The position numbers and the translations under genes are program-made. Below the pieces are notes generated by a model that saw nothing but the letters and a program-made list of their open reading frames with translations, ran no database searches and had not been told where the DNA came from. Positions 1-6,534 of a DNA stretch of 10,086 nucleotides are shown here, one piece after another; within the stretch, counting starts at the first letter, position 1, and the number at the start of each line of letters is the position of its first letter. The stretch comes from Planctomycetota bacterium (GTDB lineage Bacteria; Planctomycetota; J058; JARGOJ01): NCBI GenBank assembly GCA_029210225.1, contig JARGOJ010000250.1:1-10086 (forward strand). The letters run 5' to 3'.

Positions 1-2
1 AG

Positions 3-2453
3 GAGAAGGCGCGCCAGCAACTTGGACTTCCTGCCCCCACTCCAGCTCCCTATATCATTGATATTGTCTCCGATGACCCAAGCGGCACGGGGACTGTCGT
101 TGGAAACAAGAAGGAACTAAGGACCTTCGGCGATTACCTGATCGAAGGCGAGCTTGGCCACGGTGCTATGGGAGTGGTCTACAAAGCCCGGCATAAGGAT
201 TCTGGGGATGTTGTCGCTCTCAAAGTACTGCTTCGCTCTCATCAGGCTAAGCCTAAGAGCCTCGAACGCTTCAAACGAGAAATGGTCGCGCTCCGCGAAG
301 TCTCTCACCGGAATGTTGTTCGATTGCGAGAATGGGGTGAAGTCGACGGAAAACCGTATCTTGTCATCGACTACATCCATGGGCAGACCTTTCGCTCCTA
401 CTATAATTTCAAGAACAGTCAAAGCTCGTCCAGGCTGTCCTTGGGAAAGGTCATAGAGCTCTTCACTGGCCTCGCTGAGGCCCTCGAAGCCTGTCATGAG
501 AAACAGCTCGTCCATCGCGATCTCAAGCCCACCAATATATTGATCGAAGGAAAGACTGAGCGACCGGTCCTCATCGACTTTGGCCTCGTCCGTCGAGACG
601 CCGAGAAGCTCGACGACCTCCTCGAAGGCCTCAATGGCACCCTGACTCAGACTGGAGAAATTGTCGGGAGTCCTGCTTTTATGGCTCCCGAACAAATGCG
701 CCTCAAAACGAACTTCGGCGACGTGGGGACCCATTCGGACGTCTGGGGTTTTGGTGGAACATTGTTCTATGCTTTGACCGGCAAGGCGCCCTTTGAGGGC
801 ATGGCGAAGACGCCGATTGAACTTGTGTTCTGCCTGATGAACCGCCAAGTGCCCCGAGTGAGGACTCTGCGCCCGGAGATTCCAGCGTGGTTAGATAAGT
901 TGCTCACGCAATGCCTCAATAAGAACTCGGCCGCTCGCCCGACCATGACCGAGATTGTTCAGACCCTTAAGACCAACAAGGACAATCTTGAGAGGCCAGC
1001 TCTCGCTCCACGAATCTTCGCAGGGGTGGCGGCGCTAGCGCTCTTGCTTTGCTTACCGTTCCTTTTCGTCCTGTTTTCCCCCAAGGATCTCGCCCTCGTT
1101 CAATTATCGGCCCCGAGTCATACTTCAAAAGAAAAATTGAAACTGACGCTCATCTTTAACCAACAGGCGTCGTTGAAGCTGGAGTCCTTCTCGGTTTCTC
1201 AAGACAGCTATGAGATTGAGACGGATGAGAGTGGTCGTCTTGTGTGGATGGTGACGCTGAATGAAGGACCTAACAAGTTTCGGGTCCGCTCTTTGACGCA
1301 GGAGTTTGACCAAATCATTGAAATTGTCAGGGACTCAGAAGACCCAAAGATACTCATTGAGAACGGCTCCGAGAATTTACTTATTGTGCCAAACACAGAG
1401 AAGGCTGTTCAGGGAACGGCGCGGGATCAATCTCCAGTCGAGGTCTTTGTTAATGGTCAGCAGCTTGCTTTGAAAGCTGGCGGGCGCTTCACTTATCCCA
1501 TTCCTGAATTGAAAGGCTTGGTTGAATACAAGGTTGAATGCCGAGACAAAGCAGGCAACAGCCACTCGTTCATTCTTCCAGTTCTCACTGAGGCCTACGC
1601 GAAGCAGTTAAGCAGAGAATGTTTAAATAGCACCAGTCTTTGGAGTCGGGCCTCCGAGAAAGAACGATGGGTTGTCAGTCTTATTGTCCTCCGCGAGCTT
1701 GGCTCGGGCTTTCAGTTCTTAACCATGGACGAGTTTCGTTGCGCTGATCAGCGCTTTCAATTGCCCAGCTACAAACATAAGCGCAGCGGAATTGTCTTTC
1801 GATTGGTTCCGGGCGGCGAGTACATCATGGGCAGTGATAGAGGACAGGTCTGGGAGAAGCCCGTGCACAAGGTGCGGGTTAAGCCATTCTTAATAGGGAT
1901 CTATGAAGTCTCTCAGAAGGAGTGGGATGGTCTGGAGGGCAAAGATCAGCGAAAGTTCAAAGGAGAGAACCGTCCTATTGAAATGGTGAATTGGATTGAG
2001 GCTAGGAAGTGGCTAGACAAAGCGGGGTCAGGGCTGCGATTGCCCAGCGAAGCGGAGTGGGAATATGCGGCCCGGGCTTGCACAAAGACTGACTACTTCT
2101 GGGGTATGTCAGTCAAGGAGCGATACTGCTGGTTCAAACTGAATAGCGGATCGAAAACCCACGACCGCTCACCCTTTCAATCAAAGACCAGAATGAACGC
2201 CTTCGGTCTCGAAGACATGCTCGGTAACGTTTGGGAGTGGTGCGAAGACAGTTGGATTGCGAGCTATAATAGCGGGCCAAAGTCTGAAAAGGCGAGGCGT
2301 CGAAAGGATATCAAGGAGAAGACTATCCGAGGCGGAAGCTGGTATAACATGGCGAACGATTTGAGGGTTAGCCATCGCTATGCTTGGCCACCGACAAAGC
2401 GCTTTGGCAACCTCGGCTTTCGAGCGGTTCGCGGGCTCGACTTCAGTGAATGA
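3..2453 (+). CDS. Transmembrane Ser/Thr protein kinase with Ig-like and C-terminal SUMF1 (FGE-fold) domains; 5' end missing
   Basis: The frame is open from the left edge with no stop, so the true start lies outside the window; the ATG at 168 is the P-loop methionine and not a start. 816 residues are visible. The Hanks kinase domain spans about residues 45-325: P-loop GHGAMG (52-57), Lys74 in VALK, a likely alpha-C Glu93, HRD with Asp173, DFG with Asp192, APE, and SDVWGFG. All key catalytic residues are present, so it should be active and should phosphorylate Ser/Thr in the cytoplasm. One membrane helix (about 336-358) follows. Next come about 230 outer residues with at least one Ig-like bacterial domain (VEVFVNG ... 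DKAGN), then a SUMF1 domain (LPSEAEWEYAAR, NAFGLEDMLGNVWEW, RGGSW, GFR). That domain lacks the two catalytic cysteines of formylglycine-generating enzyme, so it is more likely a ligand-binding or structural fold than an oxidase. The gene is convergent with the next one, 32 bp away. Confidence 0.93.
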   Translation, partial: EKARQQLGLPAPTPAPYIIDIVSDDPSGTGTVVGNKKELRTFGDYLIEGELGHGAMGVVYKARHKDSGDVVALKVLLRSHQAKPKSLERFKREMVALREVSHRNVVRLREWGEVDGKPYLVIDYIHGQTFRSYYNFKNSQSSSRLSLGKVIELFTGLAEALEACHEKQLVHRDLKPTNILIEGKTERPVLIDFGLVRRDAEKLDDLLEGLNGTLTQTGEIVGSPAFMAPEQMRLKTNFGDVGTHSDVWGFGGTLFYALTGKAPFEGMAKTPIELVFCLMNRQVPRVRTLRPEIPAWLDKLLTQCLNKNSAARPTMTEIVQTLKTNKDNLERPALAPRIFAGVAALALLLCLPFLFVLFSPKDLALVQLSAPSHTSKEKLKLTLIFNQQASLKLESFSVSQDSYEIETDESGRLVWMVTLNEGPNKFRVRSLTQEFDQIIEIVRDSEDPKILIENGSENLLIVPNTEKAVQGTARDQSPVEVFVNGQQLALKAGGRFTYPIPELKGLVEYKVECRDKAGNSHSFILPVLTEAYAKQLSRECLNSTSLWSRASEKERWVVSLIVLRELGSGFQFLTMDEFRCADQRFQLPSYKHKRSGIVFRLVPGGEYIMGSDRGQVWEKPVHKVRVKPFLIGIYEVSQKEWDGLEGKDQRKFKGENRPIEMVNWIEARKWLDKAGSGLRLPSEAEWEYAARACTKTDYFWGMSVKERYCWFKLNSGSKTHDRSPFQSKTRMNAFGLEDMLGNVWEWCEDSWIASYNSGPKSEKARRRKDIKEKTIRGGSWYNMANDLRVSHRYAWPPTKRFGNLGFRAVRGLDFSE

Positions 2454-2485
2454 CAGAGCGCTGGACCCTCAGGAGCCCACAGTCG

Positions 2486-4009
2486 TCACTTCTCTTTGAT
2501 ACCTAGGACTTTGCCATCTAAGCCCCAAGACTTCTTAATGGTCACTCCAAGATGGGTCAAGGCTGTCACCGGCGCATCGACCAAGGCGCTCGGCGTTTTA
2601 ATGAGGCCTTTCTTCACCGAGCGACCATGGAAAATCAAAAAGACCTCATTGATGGCTGGGTTCTTATGTCCCCCGCCATGGCCTTTCTTGTGACCACCAT
2701 GATCGGTGCAAACAATGATGAGCCAATCCTCGAAGTCGAAGGCCGGGCGGGCTCGCAGCGCCGTGAGGACGCGAGCGATCTGACTATCAATTGTTTCGAG
2801 GGCGTGCATATATTTGGGGTTCTTTGGGTGGAAGCCTGTTGAGTGTCCCGTCTCATCGAGGTTGCCAAAGTAGAGGAAGAGGGCGTCCGGATTACTCTTC
2901 GTTAAGAGCCCGACAGCTTTTTTGGTCGCGGTTTCATCCGCGGCGTGGTAGCCCTTCTTGGTGGAGAGCTTTAAATTAAGATTGGCGTAGCTGACCAAGT
3001 GATCGGGGATAGGACCCCAACTTGCAATAGAGGCCGTGAAGCTCTTTGGCCGCACGCTTTTTAGACGTTCGAAGAAGTGCGGATAGCGTCGGTAGTTTCG
3101 CCCTTTAAAAGAATTGTCATTGACTCCATGTTTATCGGCCCAAACCCCCGTCATAAGGCTCGACCAACCGGGGCCACTGACGGTGTTGGAGTTGGTTTTA
3201 CGAGGTCCTAAAATCCGTGTGTGACTGGCGTAAGCTCCTGTGTTTATGAGATTGTGCAGGGTCGGTGCGTTGGCGGCTTTCAGAGCATCTGGGCGGCAGC
3301 CGTCAATACCAATCATAAGGACGTGCTTGGCGTTGGGGGCGGGGCTGACTTGAATATTCTTGGAGAACACACTATGGATATCTGCATTGAGGGCGACACT
3401 ATTAGATTGGACCTTGTCGCTCTTTGTTTCGTAAATTAGGTGTTCTTTATCTCGAAAGAATACAACGCGGTTGTTCCCCAAATGGCAGGCCGCATCAATC
3501 TTGTCATTCCAAAGGCCAGGCCAATTCCCCTTGATTGATGCGGGGTAGTTCTTATCGGCTTTGTCGTCCTCAATGGAATAACGAATGTAATTGGAGCCTT
3601 TGAAGAAGTAGGCTTTGCCGTTGCCCCAATTCACCGCGGCATCAATCCCGCTGTCCCAGAGACCAGGCCAGTTCCCTTTGATAGGGCGGGGATAGCCTTT
3701 ATCGACAGTCCCCGACTTGAGATCAAAGCGAAGATATTCCGATCCTTTGAAGAAGTAGCACTTGTTGTCTTTCCAGTAGAGCGCAGCATCAATTCCTTTG
3801 GCCCAGGCGCCCTGCCATGACTTCACCACCGTGCTGACGCTCCCAGGTTTTTTAATGTTGCTTGGGATCGCTCCGGTGAGGACACGCTCTCCAAATATGA
3901 TTTGGGCGCCCTTTTCATTCTGGAGCGCTGCGTCCACAGATTGGGCTTGGGCGATGCCCGGAGCGATCAAGGCTGAGAGTATCAGAATGAAGAGTGAAGG
4001 TTTCACCAT
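2486..4009 (-). CDS. Secreted hemopexin-repeat / alkaline-phosphatase-superfamily hydrolase (type I phosphodiesterase-like)
   Basis: 507 aa. The start is the ATG at 4009, with AAAGGA six bases upstream and a clear signal peptide (MVKPS, hydrophobic core, IAQAQ, cleavage near residue 23). Residues about 25-210 hold four hemopexin-type repeats of the form DAA...YFFKG..Y.R...GYP..I...WPGLW. The first is degenerate (VDAALQNEKG) and the other three are clear, so a full four-bladed propeller is possible. Residues about 227-500 form an alkaline-phosphatase-superfamily domain. Candidate metal ligands are Asp236 (GIDGCRPDA), Asp385 and His389 (DETGH), Asp436-His437 (TDHGGH) and His448. The likely nucleophile is Ser278 in TVSGPGW. 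The nearest known families are nucleotide pyrophosphatase/phosphodiesterases and sulfatases; the substrate is unknown. It is expected to act outside the cytoplasmic membrane on a phosphate or sulfate ester, with the propeller binding a ligand or surface. Confidence 0.9.
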   Translation of the reverse strand: MVKPSLFILILSALIAPGIAQAQSVDAALQNEKGAQIIFGERVLTGAIPSNIKKPGSVSTVVKSWQGAWAKGIDAALYWKDNKCYFFKGSEYLRFDLKSGTVDKGYPRPIKGNWPGLWDSGIDAAVNWGNGKAYFFKGSNYIRYSIEDDKADKNYPASIKGNWPGLWNDKIDAACHLGNNRVVFFRDKEHLIYETKSDKVQSNSVALNADIHSVFSKNIQVSPAPNAKHVLMIGIDGCRPDALKAANAPTLHNLINTGAYASHTRILGPRKTNSNTVSGPGWSSLMTGVWADKHGVNDNSFKGRNYRRYPHFFERLKSVRPKSFTASIASWGPIPDHLVSYANLNLKLSTKKGYHAADETATKKAVGLLTKSNPDALFLYFGNLDETGHSTGFHPKNPKYMHALETIDSQIARVLTALRARPAFDFEDWLIIVCTDHGGHKKGHGGGHKNPAINEVFLIFHGRSVKKGLIKTPSALVDAPVTALTHLGVTIKKSWGLDGKVLGIKEK

Positions 4010-4070
4010 GGTCTGTCCTTTATGGGAGAAGTGTCTCGACTTCTTATAACAATCATTCGAGTCAAGCTAT

Positions 4071-4281
4071 TCAGACTTTTGCCTTCTTCATAGCTGCAAT
4101 ACTAAAGCCGAGCTCCTCTTTGCTGAGATTCAAGCGTGGGGGACTCTTTTCGCGTTCTATCGAGGATCGCCGGAAGTCTTGCGATTCATACAATTCGACA
4201 AGAAGAGCGTCATAGAAAGCAATAAAAGCTGAATTGATGGCCTTGTTCCAAACTTTTTGCTGTTGACGCGCTTTTTTTCAT
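4071..4281 (-). pseudogene. Candidate small protein gene (about 69 aa) disrupted or switched by an A7 tract next to its ATG
   Basis: Reading the minus strand from 4277 down to the TGA at 4073-4071 gives 68 sense codons with protein-like composition. There is a basic start (KKARQQQKVW), an amphipathic stretch (AFIAFYDALLVELYE), a charged Pro-containing middle and a Lys-rich end. No start codon lies in this frame near its 5' end. An ATG at 4281-4279 is followed by exactly seven A (4278-4272). As written it gives only a 23-residue peptide, but with one A fewer it joins the long frame to give 69 aa starting MKKARQQQ. The product would be co-directional with the hydrolase gene 61 bases downstream. 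Against it: no good ribosome binding site (only GGGAAG, too far upstream) and a frame short enough to be open by chance. Alternatives are a true pseudogene, a phase-variable gene, a base-calling error in the A run, or noise. I do not recognise a family. Confidence 0.33.
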
Positions 4282-4383
4282 TTTTTGGTGTTCGGACTTC
4301 CCGTCGCTTTATCTTACCCTATTTCTTGGTCACCGGGTTCGAGACCAGGGAGTGAAAGTGAAAAGTGTAGGAAACCAGAAAGT

Positions 4384-4389
4384 GAAGGA
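4384..4389 (+). promoter_or_regulatory. Ribosome binding site fixing the start at 4397
   Basis: GAAGGA lies seven bases before the ATG at 4397. This supports that start over the in-frame GTG at 4352, which would put 15 extra residues in front of an otherwise normal signal peptide. Confidence 0.6.
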
Positions 4390-4396
4390 CGTTCAA

Positions 4397-4969
4397 ATGA
4401 GTAGGAATATATTAATTGCCACCGCGACAGGGATCACCCTCGTTTTCCTCGGGACAATGGTTCTCGCCCAAACCGGCTCGAACTCTCGGGGTCTCTTCGA
4501 TCGTCTCATTCGGGTGCGTTTAGTCGCTCAAGATGGCTCGCAGGCTGCCGCGGGTGTCACGGTGGTCGAGGATAAGCGGGGGCCGGATCAACTGCGTTTT
4601 AATGCGAAGGGGTTGAAGCCACGAACGCGCTACACAGTCTTTATGGCGCAGAGCTCAACTGTCGGAGCGCTCCCTGTTCAGTTTATTGGGGAGTTTACGA
4701 CGGATAAAAAGGGGAAGGGGCAGCTCAATTTAACGACGGAGATTATTGACGCTTTCGCGACGGCGAATCAAACCTTAGAGAACGCGCGAGGGATTGCCGA
4801 TACGCCGGGGGCGGGCGCCTTGTCGAATGGAGCGAACACTATTCCGCTTAATTTCATTCGAGTCTATCTCGGCGTGGCGAGCCCTGGAGGCTTGCAGTCT
4901 GTTTTTGGAACCAGCGCTAAAAAACCGGGGGGCGGCTTAGTCATGTCGACAACCCGGCCTCTCCCATAA
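4397..4969 (+). CDS. Small secreted beta-rich protein of unknown function
   Basis: 190 aa. I chose the ATG at 4397 over the upstream GTG at 4352 because it has a GAAGGA ribosome binding site and gives a standard signal peptide: MSRN, a hydrophobic stretch, then VLAQ with cleavage near residue 24. There is no lipobox cysteine. The mature part has alternating short hydrophobic strands and turns, including GLKPRTRYTV and IGEFTTDKKGKGQL, which resembles beta-sandwich domains of the kind found in bacterial surface proteins. The middle (about 115-145) is Ala/Gly/Asn-rich and the C-terminus is Pro/Gly-rich. It contains no cysteine and no catalytic motif I recognise. It heads a co-directional run with the TPR gene 83 bases downstream and the second kinase, and could be an exported partner of that system (inference). 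I cannot name a family. Confidence 0.82.
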   Translation: MSRNILIATATGITLVFLGTMVLAQTGSNSRGLFDRLIRVRLVAQDGSQAAAGVTVVEDKRGPDQLRFNAKGLKPRTRYTVFMAQSSTVGALPVQFIGEFTTDKKGKGQLNLTTEIIDAFATANQTLENARGIADTPGAGALSNGANTIPLNFIRVYLGVASPGGLQSVFGTSAKKPGGGLVMSTTRPLP

Positions 4970-4981
4970 TTAAAGGCCCGA

Positions 4982-5020
4982 GGCTGTTTTCTGACCTTGT
5001 GATGAGGGCAGGGAACAGCC
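4982..5020 (+). promoter_or_regulatory. Strong hairpin in the leader of the TPR gene
   Basis: GGCTGTTTTCTG (4982-4993) pairs with CAGGGAACAGCC (5009-5020) over 12 uninterrupted pairs, two of them G-T, closing a 15-base loop in which two more C-G pairs are possible. It starts 12 bases after the stop of the secreted-protein gene and ends 32 bases before the TPR start. No T-run follows on the plus strand, so it is not a standard intrinsic terminator. It could be an attenuator, an mRNA processing or stability element, or a weak terminator. Confidence 0.5.
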
Positions 5021-5037
5021 CAGAGTCTATTGGCTTT

Positions 5038-5044
5038 AGAAGGA
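5038..5044 (+). promoter_or_regulatory. Ribosome binding site of the TPR gene
   Basis: AGAAGGA lies eight bases before the ATG at 5053. It is a near-consensus site and supports that start. Confidence 0.6.
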
Positions 5045-5052
5045 TGTGAACC

Positions 5053-6477
5053 ATGGCGAAAATACCTGAATCAAACCTTGCTCGTATGGCTGGATTAGAA
5101 GAGTTCTCTCTGCGTTTTGGAGAGTGCGCGACTTTGGATCGGGTGCGCCGGAGCCAGGATATTGACCGAAGCATTTACGAAGTTGATCGAAGCCGAAATA
5201 AACTCAGTCTCTACATGGAACAAGGGTTGCTTCGCCTGACATTAGATGATTTCTCCGGCGCGATCGAAGAGTTCTGTGAAGCGATTCGTATCAGTCCAAG
5301 CTGCTTGGAAGCTTTCTATCATAGGAGTCGGGCGCTCGTCGAAACCGGCCAACTAGATCGCGCCCTTCAAGATTTGGATAGGGTCCTTGAATTGGATGAA
5401 GGCTACGCCCTGGCCTTCGTCAGTCGTGGAAAAATCTACCAGGGGCTTGGAGAAAATGCTGTCGCCCATCGCGATTTTAGCTTGGCCATTGATTTGTGCC
5501 CGGACCAGATTGAGGCCTACCAATGCCGAGCAGCCCTTCGGGAAAAAATCGCGGACTATGAGGGAGGGGTTGAGGATTACAGCGAGCTTATTTTGATGAA
5601 TCCAAACAACGCCTATGCGTTCTTTCGAAGAGCCGGCATCTATAGGGAACTTGGCGAGTATGAAGCGGCCCTGAACGATTACAACTACAGCCTTTTTCTA
5701 AAACCGAATTACGGTCGCGCCTACTTTGAGCGAGGCGAGCTCTATCGAAAGAAGAAAAAATACCGAGAGGCGCTTCGAGACTACTCCCGAGCCTTACGCA
5801 ACAACCCCGATCACGTCAAGGCGCGCTCAAGTCGGGGGCTGATATATGGTCGAATGGGGCGCTATGAGAACGCTATCAAAGACTACGACATGGTCTGTCA
5901 GTTAAACCCGAGTAATGGCAGTATTGTCAATAATCGCGGCGTCATCTTAGCGCGCCTTGGTCGCTTGGAGGAAGCCGTGAAAGAATACACTGTCGCCCTG
6001 GCGCTGAGTAAGAACTGCTCTATGATCTTTAATAATCGAGGCGCCGCTAGAGAGAAGCTCGGCGACTTGTTTGGGGCGCTTCACGATTATAGCCGATCGA
6101 TTGAATGCAATCCCGAGAACGCCATTGCCTACAATAATAGAGGGCTTGTCTGCGCTGAGAAAAAGGACTATCAGGCAGCTTTGGACGACTTAAATCAGGC
6201 AATTGCTCTACAACCCAAATTCCCTACATTCTATAGGAATAGAGCCTTTGTCTATACGAAGCTGCAGTCCTTTCACAACGCTCTGCAAGACTATAAGGCT
6301 GTGTTTAAGCACTCGACGAAGCGCTCGCGTATTCCTCAATTAAGCAAAGTTATTGCGCGATTGACAAAAATTGTTGAGAAGAAATTGTCGAAAACTACGC
6401 TCTTTCTCTTCGAACCAGGCTCTAAAACAAAGGCTGAACTCGCGTTGTTGAGTGATGATGGGGGGGCTGTTTTCTGA
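5053..6477 (+). CDS. Cytoplasmic protein of eleven tandem tetratricopeptide repeats
   Basis: 474 aa with no signal peptide or membrane helix. After a charged 50-residue N-terminus, residues 51-424 divide exactly into eleven consecutive 34-residue TPR units with no insertion. They show the usual small/large pattern and the Pro-Asn/Asp/Glu ending of helix B (for example NPNN, NPDH, NPSN, NPEN). Several units start helix A with NNRG. A basic 50-residue tail with no repeats follows. Eleven TPRs make about one and a half superhelical turns, a classic protein-binding scaffold. It lies 57 bases upstream of the transmembrane kinase gene on the same strand, so it is a good candidate adaptor or substrate for that kinase (inference). 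The partner cannot be deduced from sequence. The last 14 bases (GGCTGTTTTCTGAC) also occur at 4982-4995, in the hairpin upstream of this same gene. Confidence 0.92.
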   Translation: MAKIPESNLARMAGLEEFSLRFGECATLDRVRRSQDIDRSIYEVDRSRNKLSLYMEQGLLRLTLDDFSGAIEEFCEAIRISPSCLEAFYHRSRALVETGQLDRALQDLDRVLELDEGYALAFVSRGKIYQGLGENAVAHRDFSLAIDLCPDQIEAYQCRAALREKIADYEGGVEDYSELILMNPNNAYAFFRRAGIYRELGEYEAALNDYNYSLFLKPNYGRAYFERGELYRKKKKYREALRDYSRALRNNPDHVKARSSRGLIYGRMGRYENAIKDYDMVCQLNPSNGSIVNNRGVILARLGRLEEAVKEYTVALALSKNCSMIFNNRGAAREKLGDLFGALHDYSRSIECNPENAIAYNNRGLVCAEKKDYQAALDDLNQAIALQPKFPTFYRNRAFVYTKLQSFHNALQDYKAVFKHSTKRSRIPQLSKVIARLTKIVEKKLSKTTLFLFEPGSKTKAELALLSDDGGAVF

Positions 6478-6534
6478 CGAAATGGCCATCTGGGTTACAA
6501 TTGAATTCGTCGGAGAAAGGAGAGTGAGATAGTC

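Larger units (their letters stand above)
4010..4396. other. Apparent intergenic gap between divergent genes
   Basis: This 387-base gap separates two divergent genes. It must hold promoters for both directions, but I see no convincing -35/-10 pair. TTGACG at 4263-4268 has no acceptable -10 at 16-18 bases. Features present are a start-less 68-codon open frame on the minus strand (listed separately), T-rich tracts on the plus strand at 4272-4286, and a 7-bp stem (4325-4331 with 4343-4349, one G-T pair) just ahead of the downstream gene. A GTG at 4352 is in frame with that gene but has no usable ribosome binding site. Confidence 0.6.

Noticed and set aside
117..848. 243-codon open frame on the minus strand inside the first kinase gene
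   Set aside because: It lies antisense to a clear kinase domain with all catalytic motifs; its own sequence has no recognisable domain.
2330..2450. Variable region of a diversity-generating retroelement in the SUMF1 domain
   Set aside because: Such folds are common retroelement targets, but no reverse transcriptase and no second near-copy of this stretch are in the window.
3515..3830. Imperfect direct DNA repeats around the CCAGGCCA-TTCCC-TTGAT pattern
   Set aside because: They are the coding sequence of the hemopexin repeats, not an independent repeat element.
1770..4009. A formylglycine-generating enzyme next to its sulfatase substrate
   Set aside because: The SUMF1 domain lacks both catalytic cysteines and the hydrolase lacks the Arg of the sulfatase motif, so neither half of the pair holds up.
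4263..4291. TTGACG as a -35 element for the small secreted protein
   Set aside because: No acceptable -10 lies 16-18 bases downstream, and the site falls inside the candidate minus-strand open frame.
4331..4350. tRNA T-arm-like sequence with GGGTTCGA
   Set aside because: The five-pair stem has a mismatch, no matching acceptor strand is found upstream, and no D or anticodon arm can be drawn.
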